Positions 17,177 to 25,987 of a stretch of DNA of 64,000 nt are shown here, piece by piece (position 1 is the stretch's first letter; every line of letters starts with the position of its first letter). The DNA lies in assembly GCF_004114535.1 (NCBI RefSeq), contig NZ_LBJC01000078.1, forward strand, positions 53,729 through 117,728, read 5' to 3'. This stretch comes from Bradyrhizobium nanningense. Lineage in GTDB: Bacteria > Pseudomonadota > Alphaproteobacteria > Rhizobiales > Xanthobacteraceae. The position numbers and the translations under genes are program-made. The notes under the pieces were generated by a model. The model had not been told where the DNA came from, ran no database searches, and worked only from the letters and a program-made list of their open reading frames with translations.

Positions 17177-17845
17177 ATGACCGCCCTGTCCGCCCTCATT
17201 CGCCGGGACATCCGGATCGCGCTCCGCGTCGGCGGCGGGGCACTGATCGGGGTGCTGTTCTTTCTGACCGTGGTGGTGCTGATGCCGTTCGCGGTGGGGC
17301 CGGATCTGGCGCTGCTGTCGCGGCTGGGGCCGGCCATTCTCTGGCTCGGCGCGCTCTTGGCGAGCCTGCTCACCCTGGACCGGCTGTTCATGGCCGACCA
17401 CGAGGACGGCTCGCTCGACCTGATCACGATGAGCCGGACGCCGCTGGAACTCGCCTGCGCCGCCAAGGCGCTGGCGCATTGGCTGGCCGCTGGCCTGCCG
17501 CTGATTGTCGCAACCCCCGTGCTGGGCCTCCTGCTCAACCTCGACATGGTCGCGACCGGCGCGGTGGCGCTGACGCTGCTGGCGGGCACCCCGGCGCTGA
17601 CGTTTACCGGCATGATCGGCGCGGCGCTGGCGGTGACGCTGCACCGCGGCGGGCTGCTGATGGCTGTGCTGGTGCTGCCGCTGTCGATTCCGGTCCTGAT
17701 TTTCGGGGTTGCGGCCTCGCAGGCGGTGATCGTCGGGCCGATGACGTTCGGCGCGCCGTTCTCGATCCTGTGCGCGCTGTCCCTGGTCAGCCTTGTGATC
17801 GGCCCCTTCGCGGCCGCAGCGAGCCTGCGGCACGGGCTCGATTGA
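17177..17845 (+). CDS. ccmB: Haem exporter permease CcmB (CycW)
   Basis: A 222-residue membrane protein with six hydrophobic segments, starting MTALSALIRRDIRIALRVGG. The pattern ADHEDGSLDLI near residue 75 and the overall length are those of CcmB, the permease partner of CcmA. The ATG at 17177 is chosen because the open frame further upstream runs through repeat DNA. It is followed after 91 bp by ccmC. Confidence 0.95.
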   Translation: MTALSALIRRDIRIALRVGGGALIGVLFFLTVVVLMPFAVGPDLALLSRLGPAILWLGALLASLLTLDRLFMADHEDGSLDLITMSRTPLELACAAKALAHWLAAGLPLIVATPVLGLLLNLDMVATGAVALTLLAGTPALTFTGMIGAALAVTLHRGGLLMAVLVLPLSIPVLIFGVAASQAVIVGPMTFGAPFSILCALSLVSLVIGPFAAAASLRHGLD

Positions 17846-17936
17846 GATGCGCCCGATTGACCTTGACCCCGATCAACTTTCGTCCCTCGCTTTCGTGCTG
17901 ATTGCCTGAGCGGCCATCGATGATTATCAGGGTGCC

Positions 17937-18728
17937 ATGACACTGATCGACCTCGCCAACCCCACGCGGTTCCTCGCGCTGACAGCGCGGGTCCTGCCGT
18001 GGCTTGCGGCCGCGACCGTCCTGCTGCTCGCGATCGGTCTCTATCAAACCGCGCTGGCGCCCGACGACTACCAGCAGGGCGCCACGGTGAAGATCATGTT
18101 CATCCATGTGCCCAATGCCTGGCTGTCGATGTTCGTCTGGGGCGTGATGAGCATCGCCTCGCTGGGCACGCTGGTGTGGCGTCATCCGCTCGCCGACGTC
18201 GCGGCCAAGGCGGCCGCGCCGATCGGCGCCGCCTTCACCTTTCTCGCGCTGCTCACCGGCTCGCTGTGGGGCCGGCCGATGTGGGGCACCTATTGGGAAT
18301 GGGATGCGCGGCTGACCTCGGTGCTGATCCTCTTCCTGATGTATCTAGGCCTGATGGCGCTGTGGCGCGCGGTCGACGATCCCTCGCGCGCCGCACGGGC
18401 CGCCGCCGTGCTGACCCTGGTCGGTGCGCTCAACCTGCCGATCATCAAGTTCTCGGTCGACTGGTGGAACACGCTGCACCAGCCGGCCTCAGTGATGCGC
18501 ATGGGCGGATCGGCCCTCGACAAATCGTTCCTGATTCCGCTCCTGGTGATGGCGGTCGCCTTCACGCTGCTTTTCGTCACGCTGCATCTGGCTGCGATGC
18601 GCAACGAAATCCTGCGCCGCCGAGTCCGCTCCCTGCAAATGATGCAGGCGAGCCGTGTCGCGTTCTCGAGCGAGATGGGCGCCGCCTCGCGCGGACAAGG
18701 TGCGTCGAAAGAAGCTGGGGCCGCATGA
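17937..18728 (+). CDS. ccmC: Haem ABC transporter permease CcmC (CycZ)
   Basis: CcmC carries haem on the periplasmic side and hands it to CcmE. The 263-residue protein has six membrane segments and the tryptophan-rich haem motif WGRPMWGTYWEWDARLTS near residues 105-122; periplasmic histidines occur in FIHVPNAW and in WWNTLHQPASV. The stop codon overlaps the ccmD start by 4 bp. Confidence 0.96.
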   Translation: MTLIDLANPTRFLALTARVLPWLAAATVLLLAIGLYQTALAPDDYQQGATVKIMFIHVPNAWLSMFVWGVMSIASLGTLVWRHPLADVAAKAAAPIGAAFTFLALLTGSLWGRPMWGTYWEWDARLTSVLILFLMYLGLMALWRAVDDPSRAARAAAVLTLVGALNLPIIKFSVDWWNTLHQPASVMRMGGSALDKSFLIPLLVMAVAFTLLFVTLHLAAMRNEILRRRVRSLQMMQASRVAFSSEMGAASRGQGASKEAGAA

Positions 18729-18907
18729 TCATGTCGCTTGGTCCCTACGCATCCTTCATCGTGACGTCCTATGCCGCAGCGGCCCTCGTGGTCGCGCTCC
18801 TGATCGGCTGGATCGCGCTCGACTATCGCAATCAGACCCAGCGCCTGCGCGAGCTGGAGGAGCGCGGTATCACGCGCCGGTCCGGTCGCAGCGCGACGGA
18901 CCTGTGA
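18725..18907 (+). CDS. ccmD: Haem exporter protein CcmD (CycX)
   Basis: A 60-residue protein with one membrane helix (SYAAAALVVALLIGWIALDY) followed by a charged cytoplasmic tail (NQTQRLRELEERGITRR). CcmD stabilises CcmE in the haem-handling complex. It overlaps ccmC upstream (ATGA) and ccmG downstream (TGATG), so the three genes are tightly coupled. A second ATG six bases later (MSLGPY) is an alternative start. Confidence 0.9.
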   Translation: MIMSLGPYASFIVTSYAAAALVVALLIGWIALDYRNQTQRLRELEERGITRRSGRSATDL

Positions 18908-19500
18908 TGAGCGATCAACCTGCCTCCGCAGCGCCGCAGCGCCGCACCTTCCTGATGGTGCTGCCGCTGATCGCCTTCATCGGCCTTGCACTGCTGTTCT
19001 GGTTCCGGCTCGGCAGCGGCGATCCCTCGCGGATTCCCTCCGCGCTGATCGGCCGGCCCGCGCCGCAGACCGCGCTGCCGCCGCTCGAGGGATTGCAGGC
19101 TGACAATGCGCAAGTGCCCGGCCTCGACCCCGCCGCGTTCAAGGGCAAGGTCAGCCTGGTCAACGTCTGGGCGTCCTGGTGCGTGCCTTGTCATGACGAA
19201 GCACCGCTCCTGACCGAACTGGCCAAAGACAGGCGCTTCCAGCTGGTCGGCATCAATTACAAGGACGCATCCGACAATGCGCGCCGCTTCCTCGGCCGCT
19301 ACGGCAACCCGTTCGGCCGCGTCGGCGTGGACGCCAACGGCCGCGCCTCGATCGAATGGGGCGTCTACGGCGTGCCGGAAACCTTCGTCGTCGGCCGCGA
19401 GGGCACCATCGTCTACAAGCTGGTCGGCCCGATCACGCCGGACAATCTGCAGAAGGTGCTGTTGCCGCAGATGGAGAAGGCGCTGAAGGCTGGGTCTTAG
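18907..19500 (+). CDS. ccmG: Thiol:disulfide interchange protein CcmG/DsbE (CycY)
   Basis: A 197-residue membrane-anchored thioredoxin that reduces the haem-binding cysteines of apocytochrome c. One N-terminal membrane helix spans residues 15-33, and the active site WCVPC is at residues 91-95, followed by the cis-proline block GVYGVPETFVV. The start overlaps the ccmD stop by one base. In B. japonicum the corresponding gene, cycY, is needed for c-type cytochromes. The next gene, yciB, is convergent, with a palindromic repeat between. Confidence 0.95.
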   Translation: MSDQPASAAPQRRTFLMVLPLIAFIGLALLFWFRLGSGDPSRIPSALIGRPAPQTALPPLEGLQADNAQVPGLDPAAFKGKVSLVNVWASWCVPCHDEAPLLTELAKDRRFQLVGINYKDASDNARRFLGRYGNPFGRVGVDANGRASIEWGVYGVPETFVVGREGTIVYKLVGPITPDNLQKVLLPQMEKALKAGS

Positions 19501-19507
19501 GGCATCG

Positions 19508-19642
19508 CGTGCCCCGGACGCAGCGCAGCGATCCTTCATCGATGCGCTGCAGAGCCGGGGCCCATGTCACCACGATGTCACCACGACGTCACTTCTGGAG
19601 AGGGACTGGATCCCGGCTCGCGCTTCGCGCGTCCGGGACACG
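19508..19642. repeat. Palindromic repeat, GTGCCCCGGACGC family (copy 2)
   Basis: Outer arms CGTGCCCCGGACGC and GCGTCCGGGACACG are inverted copies; inside are GCAGAGCCGGGGCCCA and two tandem CACCACGATGT-like units. It fills the ccmG/yciB convergent gap. Confidence 0.85.
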
Positions 19643-19648
19643 AGACCG

Positions 19649-20251
19649 TCAACCCTTGCTCACATCCCCCGCCTCGGCCTCGCTGGCCTCCAGCGACACC
19701 GGCTCGAGGTGGTAGCGCTTTGTCAGCGGCAACTGCGCGACGGCGAAGATCATGGTCAGCGGGGTGACGCCGAATACCTTGAAGTTCACCCAGAAGTCGG
19801 TGCTTTGCGTGCGCCAGATGATCTCGTTCAGCACCGCCAGGCCGGCGAAGAACAGCGCCCAGCGCAGCGTGAGGATGCGCCAGCCCTGCGGCGTCAAGTT
19901 GAACATCTGGTCGAACATGACGGCGATGAAGGAGCGGCCGAACAACAGGCCGCCGCCGAGGATCGCGGCGAACAGGCCGTAAATGATGGTCGGCTTGATC
20001 TTGATGAAGGTCTCGTCGTGCAGCACCAGGGTCAGCGTGCCGAACACCAGCACGATCACGCCCGTCACGATCGCCATGATCGGAATGTGACGCGTCACGA
20101 CGTAGGACGCGATCATTGCCGCCACGATCGCCACCATGAAGGCGCCGGTTGCGGCGAACAGATTGAACTTCGCATTGACGAAGAAGAACACGAGCAGCGG
20201 ACCGAGTTCGGTCGCCAGCTTGAACAGCGGATGCGGCTGGGTCTTGTCCAT
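19649..20251 (-). CDS. yciB: Septation protein A / inner membrane-spanning protein YciB
   Basis: A 200-residue membrane protein with five to six hydrophobic segments. It starts MDKTQPHPLFKLATELGPLL and has the FFFVNAKFNLFAATG and GWRILTLRWALFFAGLAVLNE blocks of the IspZ/YciB family, linked to septation and envelope maintenance. The ATG at 20251 is chosen, since the frame further upstream lies inside a palindromic repeat. ftsY is upstream on the same strand. Confidence 0.93.
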   Translation of the reverse strand: MDKTQPHPLFKLATELGPLLVFFFVNAKFNLFAATGAFMVAIVAAMIASYVVTRHIPIMAIVTGVIVLVFGTLTLVLHDETFIKIKPTIIYGLFAAILGGGLLFGRSFIAVMFDQMFNLTPQGWRILTLRWALFFAGLAVLNEIIWRTQSTDFWVNFKVFGVTPLTMIFAVAQLPLTKRYHLEPVSLEASEAEAGDVSKG

Positions 20252-20269
20252 TCTCTCTTCCGTCTCTCC

Positions 20270-20369
20270 CATCCTTCGAGACGACCGCTTCGCGGTCTCC
20301 TCAGGATGAGGACCTCTTATGTGGCACGACCTCATCCTGAGGAGCCGCGCAAGCGGCGTCTCGAAGGAT
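20270..20369. repeat. Palindromic repeat, CATCCTTCGAGACG...CTCGAAGGATG family (copy 2)
   Basis: CATCCTTCGAGACGACCGCTTCGCGGTCTCCTCAGGATG is followed by an inverted half ending GCGTCTCGAAGGATG. Related to 12106-12247. It ends 4 bp from the ftsY stop codon and so fills the whole ftsY-yciB gap. Confidence 0.85.
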
Positions 20370-20373
20370 GACG

Positions 20374-21318
20374 CTATTCGATTCCAGCGATGGCGCGGGC
20401 GAAGTCGCGCGCGGTGAACGGCGCGAGATCGTCGACGCCTTCGCCGACGCCGATGAAATGCACCGGCAGTTTGAACTTCTCGGCCAGCGCCACCAGAATG
20501 CCGCCGCGCGCGGTGCCGTCGAGTTTCGTCATCACGAGGCCGGTGACCCCGGCGGTGCGATGGAAGGCCTCGACCTGCGACAACGCGTTCTGGCCGACGG
20601 TGGCGTCCAGCACCAGCAGCACCGCATGAGGCGCCGTCGCATCCACCTTGCGGATCACGCGCACGACCTTTTCGAGCTCGTTCATCAGCTCGGCCTTGTT
20701 CTGCAGACGTCCGGCGGTGTCGATCAGCAGCACATCGACATTCTGCTCCTTGGCCGCATTGAGCGCGTTGAAGGCGAGGCTCGCGGAGTCCGAGCCTTGC
20801 GCCCCTGATATGACGGGCGTCTTAGTGCGCTCGCCCCACACCTTGAGCTGCTCGATCGCTGCCGCGCGAAACGTGTCGCCGGCGGCCAGCATCACCTTGC
20901 GGCCTTCGGACGCGAATTTCTGCGAGAGTTTTCCGATCGTGGTGGTCTTGCCGGAACCATTGACGCCGACCACAAGGATGACGAACGGCTTCCTGGCCGT
21001 ATCGATCTCGAGCGGCTTTGCCACCGGCGCCAGCACCTTCTCGACCTCGGTCGCGACGACGTCCTTGACCTCGTCCGCCGAGATCGCCTTGTCGTAGCGG
21101 CCGGTGCCGACCGCGTCCGCGATTCGGACCGCGACGGAGGTGCCGAGGTCGGCGCGCAGCAGCACGTCCTCGATGTCGTCGAGCATGGCGCGATCGAGCT
21201 TGCGCTTGGTGACGAGGTCGGCGACCGCGGTCCCGAGCGAAGACGAGGTGCGCTTCAACCCGTTGGACAGGCGGCGCCACCAGCTCAGCTTGGGGGGATC
21301 TGACGTGGTATCGTTCAT
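20374..21318 (-). CDS. ftsY: Signal recognition particle receptor FtsY
   Basis: A 314-residue SRP GTPase that docks ribosome-SRP complexes at the membrane. The N domain is followed by the G domain with GVNGSGKTTTIGKL (G1), DTAGRLQNK (G3) and TKLDGTARGG (G4/G5). The acidic A domain of E. coli is absent, as is usual in alphaproteobacteria. Its partner Ffh is encoded 8 kb away in this window. Confidence 0.97.
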   Translation of the reverse strand: MNDTTSDPPKLSWWRRLSNGLKRTSSSLGTAVADLVTKRKLDRAMLDDIEDVLLRADLGTSVAVRIADAVGTGRYDKAISADEVKDVVATEVEKVLAPVAKPLEIDTARKPFVILVVGVNGSGKTTTIGKLSQKFASEGRKVMLAAGDTFRAAAIEQLKVWGERTKTPVISGAQGSDSASLAFNALNAAKEQNVDVLLIDTAGRLQNKAELMNELEKVVRVIRKVDATAPHAVLLVLDATVGQNALSQVEAFHRTAGVTGLVMTKLDGTARGGILVALAEKFKLPVHFIGVGEGVDDLAPFTARDFARAIAGIE

Positions 21319-21359
21319 GGCGGGGGTGTGTTAGCCGTTCCCGCCTCTAAACGAAAGAC

Positions 21360-22082
21360 TTGACCCGGAAAGTCCTGCAATTGCTCGATGTTCCCCAATT
21401 GACGGCCGACGAGATCATGGCCCGCGTGCTCCATCGCGACGGCCTGATGCTGATCATCGACAAGCCGGCCGGCCTTCCGGTGCATCGCGGCCCCAAGGGT
21501 GGCGCCAATCTGGAGGATTCCTTCGACGCGCTGCGTTTCGGCCTGCCGCGCCCTCCGGTGCTGGCCCACCGGCTGGACAAGGACACCTCCGGTTGCCTCG
21601 TGCTCGGCCGCCATCGCAAGGCGACCGCCTCGCTCGGCCTTTTGTTCAAGCACGGCAAGATCGGCAAGACCTACTGGACCGTGGTTGAGGGCGGCCCCAC
21701 CGAGGACGAAGGCACCATCGACATGCCGCTTGGGCGGCTCAATGCCGAACGCGGCTGGTGGCAGAAGCCCGATCCCGAGGGCCAGAAGGCGATCACCAAC
21801 TGGAAGGTCATGGGCCGCGGCGACGGCTTCACCTGGCTCGCCATGGAACCGGTGACGGGACGGACCCATCAATTGCGGGTGCATTCGTCAGCCACCGGCT
21901 GGCCGATCTTCGGCGATAATATTTACGGCAACGGGCCGCGCTTCGGCGAGCCGAAGCTGCACCTGCACTCCCGCGAGATCGTGGTGCCGATCTCCCGGAA
22001 CAAGGAGCCGGTCCGCGTCGTGGCACCGGCCCCGCCGCATATGCACGAGAAGCTCAGGGCTTGCGGATGGAATGGGGAATAG
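21360..22082 (+). CDS. RluA-family RNA pseudouridine synthase
   Basis: About 240 residues. The catalytic block is HRLDKDTSGCLVLGRHRKA (Asp in HRLDxDTSG), preceded by MLIIDKPAGLPVHRGP and followed by GRTHQLRVH. No S4 domain is seen, so it resembles the short RluA/TruC-like group; the modified RNA position is not predictable. The start is uncertain: TTG 21360 with a weak GAAAG site, TTG 21399, or ATG 21417. It is divergent from ftsY with only 41 bp between, so the promoters must overlap. Confidence 0.88.
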   Translation: MTRKVLQLLDVPQLTADEIMARVLHRDGLMLIIDKPAGLPVHRGPKGGANLEDSFDALRFGLPRPPVLAHRLDKDTSGCLVLGRHRKATASLGLLFKHGKIGKTYWTVVEGGPTEDEGTIDMPLGRLNAERGWWQKPDPEGQKAITNWKVMGRGDGFTWLAMEPVTGRTHQLRVHSSATGWPIFGDNIYGNGPRFGEPKLHLHSREIVVPISRNKEPVRVVAPAPPHMHEKLRACGWNGE

Positions 22083-22098
22083 GTGCCGCTGGTGTTCA

Positions 22099-22229
22099 CC
22101 TCTCCCGCTTGCTTGTGGGAGAGGCCGACGCGCAGCGCCGGGTGAGGGTTCTCTCCTCGTGGGGACTGTCCCGTTGCGGAAACACCCTCTCCCCGACCCT
22201 CCCCCGCAAGCGGGGGAGGGAGCGCACCG
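22099..22229. repeat. Palindromic repeat, CTCTCCCGC...GGGTGAGGGTTCTCTCC family (copy 2)
   Basis: It contains CTCTCCCGCTTGCTTGTGGGAGAG, GGGTGAGGGTTCTCTCCTC, CACCCTCTCCCC and CCCCCGCAAGCGGGGG, ending GGGAGCGCACC. It shares its blocks with 16971-17150. It lies between the pseudouridine synthase and the DUF2336 gene, both on plus. Confidence 0.85.
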
Positions 22230-22360
22230 ACGCCGCGGGTGCATCTTGCGCAAGCCAGCCGCTCCAGGCCCATGGTTTACCAAACCTTCAGTCCTCGTCC
22301 CCATGATGCCGGTTGCTTAGAACAAGCTTCCATCAATTCGCTCAGGACGAGCAACGCGTC

Positions 22361-23470
22361 ATGTCTACGGCCGGGCTATCGATCATCGACGAGGTCGAAT
22401 CCGCGATTCGCACCGGCTCGCCGGAAAAGGGTCTGGCAACAGCCCGGCGCGTCACCGACCTGTTCCTCTCCTCCGCCGGCAGTTTCGACGACGAACAGAT
22501 CGCGCTGTTCGACGAGGTGCTCGATCGCCTGATCGGTACCATCGAGCTGCGCGCGCTTGCGGACATGGGCGCACGCATCGCGCTCGCCGAGATCAGCGTG
22601 CAGCTGGCGCCGGTCGCGCAGGCACCGCCCTCCGTGATCCGCCGCCTCGCCAGCAACGACGAGATCCGCATCGCGGGTCCCGTGCTGCAGGAATCTGCGC
22701 GCCTCGACGACGGCGAGCTGGTGAAGATCGCTTCAGCCAAGGGCGAGCCGCATCTGCTTGCGATCGCCGGCCGCTGGTGGCTGAAGGAGATCGTCACCGA
22801 CGCCCTGCTGGCGCGCCGCTATCCCAGCGTCAGCCGCAGGCTCGCCGCCAATCCCGGCGCGCGCGTCTCCGGACATGGATTCGCGCTCATGGTTGGGCAG
22901 GCCGAGGCGGATCCCGAGCTTGCCGTCAGCATCGGCGTCCGCGTCGACCTGCCGTCGGAGCTGCGCCGCCGATTGCTGCGCTCGGCGACCGATGCCGTGC
23001 GCGCCCGCCTGTTGTCGCGCGCGCCGCCGCATCTATTCGAGGAGATCCAGAGCGCGATCACGGCCATCGCCGTCGGCGTCGAGCGCGAGATGTCCGGTGT
23101 CCGCGATTTCGAGGGCGCCAAACGCGCGATTGCGATGCTCAAGGCAACCGGCCAGCTCGATGAGGCGACGTTGCTCGGATTCGCCAGGCAGCGGCGTTAC
23201 GAGGAGACCGCCGCCGCCCTGGCAGCCCTGTCCGGATCGACAATCGAGGTGATCCGTCCGCTGATGCAGAGCCTGCGCGACGACGGCCTCTTGGTGCCGT
23301 GCAAGGCCGCGCAACTCGGCTGGGAGACCACCATAGCCGTGCTCGAAAGTCGGTTTGCCACCGGCGCGATGAAGCCGGCGGACCTCGCGCGAGCACAGGA
23401 TCACTATGCGCGCATGACGCCGGAGAATGCGCGGCGGACGCTGCGGTTCTGGCAGGTCAGGGCGTCGTAG
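22361..23470 (+). CDS. DUF2336 domain-containing protein
   Basis: A 369-residue alpha-helical, leucine- and alanine-rich cytosolic protein. The helical repeat pattern with phrases such as IRRLASNDEIRIAGPVLQES and VSRRLAANPGARVSGHGFA matches DUF2336, a HEAT-like family common in Rhizobiales and of unknown function. The ATG at 22361 (MSTAGLSIIDEVE) is chosen over an upstream TTG. It interrupts, on the opposite strand, the usual dapF-mtaB-ftsY-yciB run. Confidence 0.85.
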   Translation: MSTAGLSIIDEVESAIRTGSPEKGLATARRVTDLFLSSAGSFDDEQIALFDEVLDRLIGTIELRALADMGARIALAEISVQLAPVAQAPPSVIRRLASNDEIRIAGPVLQESARLDDGELVKIASAKGEPHLLAIAGRWWLKEIVTDALLARRYPSVSRRLAANPGARVSGHGFALMVGQAEADPELAVSIGVRVDLPSELRRRLLRSATDAVRARLLSRAPPHLFEEIQSAITAIAVGVEREMSGVRDFEGAKRAIAMLKATGQLDEATLLGFARQRRYEETAAALAALSGSTIEVIRPLMQSLRDDGLLVPCKAAQLGWETTIAVLESRFATGAMKPADLARAQDHYARMTPENARRTLRFWQVRAS

Positions 23471-23495
23471 GGGCGCGCTATTCGCCAAACTACCG

Positions 23496-23600
23496 GTGTC
23501 ATCCTCCGCGAAAGCGGGGGATCCAGTATTCCAGAGACGTCAGTGAGATGCGGAAAAGCCGCGGCGTACTGGGGCGCCCTGTCAAGCAGGGCGACGACAC
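23496..23600. repeat. Palindromic repeat, GGATCCAGTATTCCAGAG family (copy 1)
   Basis: The element starts GTGTCATCCTCCGCGAAAGC, has the shared centre ATCCAGTATTCCAGAG and GCGGCGTACTGG, and ends CAGGGCGACGACAC. Relatives are at 29004-29106 and 52591-52690. It fills the convergent DUF2336/mtaB gap. Confidence 0.85.
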
Positions 23601-23603
23601 TGT

Positions 23604-24857
23604 CTATGTGGTCAGCCGCTCGCCATCGCTGCCGCCAATCACGAGCGGCACGACGCTCCCGATACGCTCGCCTGCAATCGCTACCGGCAGATAGTGCTCG
23701 GTGCGGCCCAGGCTCGCGCTCTCGATCAGCACCTCGCGCGTCTGACCCACCTCCGCTTGCAGCCGTTCGCGCAGCGCCGCTTCGCCTGCCGCCCGTAGCC
23801 GTCGCGCACGCTCCTTGATCGCGCCGCCTGCAACCTGGGGCATCTTTGCAGCCGGCGTGCCGGGGCGCGGCGAATAGGGGAAGACGTGCAGGAATGTCAG
23901 GCCGCATTCTTCGATAAGATCGAGCGAACGCGAGAACATCTCGTCCGTCTCGGTCGGGAAGCCCGCGATGATGTCGGCACCGAAGACGACATCGGGGCGC
24001 AGGCGGCGGACCTGCTCGCAGAACGCGATCGCGTCTTGCCGCGAATGCCGCCGCTTCATGCGCTTCAGGATCATGTCGTCGCCGGACTGCAGCGACAGAT
24101 GCAGATGCGGCATCAGCCGCGCATCATCGGCGATGGCATCGAGCAGATCGCCATCCGCCTCGATCGAATCGATCGAGGAGATGCGCAGGCGCTTCAGCTC
24201 CGGCACGTGCCGCAAGATCTGCTTGGTCAGCAGGCCGAGCTTCGGCGTGCCCGGAAGGTCGGCGCCGTAGCTGGTGAGATCGACGCCGGTCAGCACGATC
24301 TCGGCATGGCCGCGCATGGCCAGGTTGCGCACCTGCTCGACCACCGCGCCCATCGGCACCGAGCGCGAATTGCCGCGGCCATAGGGGATGATGCAGAAGG
24401 TGCAGCGATGGTCGCAGCCGTTCTGCACCTGCACGAACACGCGCGGCAGGCCGCTCGCATAGCCGTCGATGAGATGCGGCGCCATCTCCTTCACGGCCAT
24501 GATGTCGCTGACGGCGATCTTCTCGCTGGCGCCAAGGTCGAAAGCGCTACGCGTCTCCTGCCACGCAGAAGCGCGCATCTTGTCGTCATTGCCGACGATC
24601 CGATCGACCTCGGCCATGTCGGCGAACATCGCAGATTGCGTCTGCGCCGCGCAACCGGTCACGACGATGCGCGCACCGGGCCGTTCGCGCTTCAATTTGC
24701 GGATCGACTGCCGGGCCTGTGCCACCGCCTCGTTGGTGACCGCGCAACTGTTGATGACGATGGTATCTTCGAGCCCTGCAGCTTCGGCTTCGCGGCGCAT
24801 CACCTCGGCCTCGAAGGCGTTGAGGCGGCAGCCGAAGGTGACGACGTCGACGGCCAT
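23604..24857 (-). CDS. mtaB: tRNA (N6-L-threonylcarbamoyladenosine(37)-C2)-methylthiotransferase MtaB
   Basis: A 417-residue radical-SAM methylthiotransferase that turns t6A37 into ms2t6A37 in tRNA. The N-terminal cluster cysteines are in TFGCRLNAFE, INSCAVTNEA and VTGCAAQTQ, and the radical-SAM motif is CDHRCTFCIIPYGRG; a C-terminal TRAM-like part follows. Its start overlaps the dapF stop, so the two are coupled. The dapF-mtaB pairing is common in alphaproteobacteria. Confidence 0.95.
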   Translation of the reverse strand: MAVDVVTFGCRLNAFEAEVMRREAEAAGLEDTIVINSCAVTNEAVAQARQSIRKLKRERPGARIVVTGCAAQTQSAMFADMAEVDRIVGNDDKMRASAWQETRSAFDLGASEKIAVSDIMAVKEMAPHLIDGYASGLPRVFVQVQNGCDHRCTFCIIPYGRGNSRSVPMGAVVEQVRNLAMRGHAEIVLTGVDLTSYGADLPGTPKLGLLTKQILRHVPELKRLRISSIDSIEADGDLLDAIADDARLMPHLHLSLQSGDDMILKRMKRRHSRQDAIAFCEQVRRLRPDVVFGADIIAGFPTETDEMFSRSLDLIEECGLTFLHVFPYSPRPGTPAAKMPQVAGGAIKERARRLRAAGEAALRERLQAEVGQTREVLIESASLGRTEHYLPVAIAGERIGSVVPLVIGGSDGERLTT

Positions 24858-25732
24858 CAGGCCACCGGCGCAAACAGCGCCGGATCGAATCTGCCCTCAT
24901 ATTCGAAGGTCGCCGTGCCCGTCATCAGCACGTGGTCGTCGCGCTCGCGCCATTCGATGCCGAGCTTGCCGCCAGGCAGCGTAATCTCGACATTGCGCTC
25001 GGCCCGCTTCAGGCGGGCCGCGGCGACCGCCGTGGCGCAGGCCGCCGAGCCGCAGGCCTTGGTCAGGCCGGCACCGCGCTCCCAGGTGCGGATCGTGATG
25101 TGCTGGGGATCGGCGATATGGGCGAGCGTGATGTTGGCGCGCTCCGGGAAGATCGGGTGGTTTTCCAGCAATGGACCGAAACGCTCGAGATCATAGGCGT
25201 TGACATCGTCGACCCAGAAGATCGCATGCGGGTTGCCCATGCTCACCACGGAGGGCGAATGCAGGATCGGATTGTCGATCGGCCCGATCTGCAATTCGAT
25301 GTAGCGGGTGTCGCGGAACTCTTCCGCCAGCGGGATGTCCTGCCAGCCGAACTTCGGCATCCCCATGTCGACGGTGTAGAGATCAGGTGCCGGACCCTGC
25401 CAGGCATTGAGCAGCCCGGCCGCCGTCTCGAACGTCGCCGTCGTCTGCCCGTTCTTCTCGAAGATGCGCCGCACCACGCAGCGCATGCCGTTGCCGCAGG
25501 CGCCGGCTTCCGAGCCGTCATTGTTGTAGATCCGGATGAAGGCTTCGGTGCCGTCGAGCCGCGGCTTCTGCAGCACCATGAGCTGGTCGTAAGCCACGCC
25601 ACCGTTCGCGGACGCCACCGCACGGGCGTCGTCCGGCGTCACCTTTGCCGTAGAATCCCGCATGTCGACAACGACGATCTCGTTGCCGATGCCGTTCATC
25701 TTGGCAAATGCGTGGTTGGCCAGCGCGCTCAT
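24857..25732 (-). CDS. dapF: Diaminopimelate epimerase
   Basis: A 291-residue enzyme that interconverts LL- and meso-diaminopimelate for lysine and peptidoglycan synthesis. Both catalytic cysteines are visible: GACGNGMRC near residue 80 and TKACGSAACA near residue 225. The start AFAKMNGIGNEIVVVDMRD is the standard N-terminus. It is the first gene of the minus-strand dapF-mtaB pair. Confidence 0.97.
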   Translation of the reverse strand: MSALANHAFAKMNGIGNEIVVVDMRDSTAKVTPDDARAVASANGGVAYDQLMVLQKPRLDGTEAFIRIYNNDGSEAGACGNGMRCVVRRIFEKNGQTTATFETAAGLLNAWQGPAPDLYTVDMGMPKFGWQDIPLAEEFRDTRYIELQIGPIDNPILHSPSVVSMGNPHAIFWVDDVNAYDLERFGPLLENHPIFPERANITLAHIADPQHITIRTWERGAGLTKACGSAACATAVAAARLKRAERNVEITLPGGKLGIEWRERDDHVLMTGTATFEYEGRFDPALFAPVA

Positions 25733-25808
25733 GAAAATTCCCGAATTTCGCCTGTCTTATATGGCGATCCTTGCAGGCTTGGCCAGTGATTTGCGGTCGG
25801 AGGCCAAG

Positions 25809-25964
25809 AGGTCTGCCAGGAGGTCTGCCATGACGCATCTGTCATGAGACGAATTCCGCGCCCGCGTGTTAGAACGGCGCGGCTCGCCGCGAACCGGGAT
25901 GCGCGGCCGGGCTTCAGCCGGATAAGGCCTTGGTGGGCAAGGTCTTGGTGATCAGGCCTTGGTG
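25809..25964. repeat. Short tandem and inverted repeats upstream of the GyrI-like gene
   Basis: AGGTCTGCCA occurs twice with a 12-bp period (25809, 25821). CATGAC-GCATCT-GTCATG is an inverted repeat (25829-25846). GGCCTTGGTG or GGTCTTGGTG occurs three times about 15 bp apart (25926, 25941, 25955). These lie in the 255-bp divergent gap between dapF and the GyrI-like gene and may be regulatory. Confidence 0.5.
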
Positions 25965-25987
25965 ACGAAGGCCGTGGGGAGAATAAA

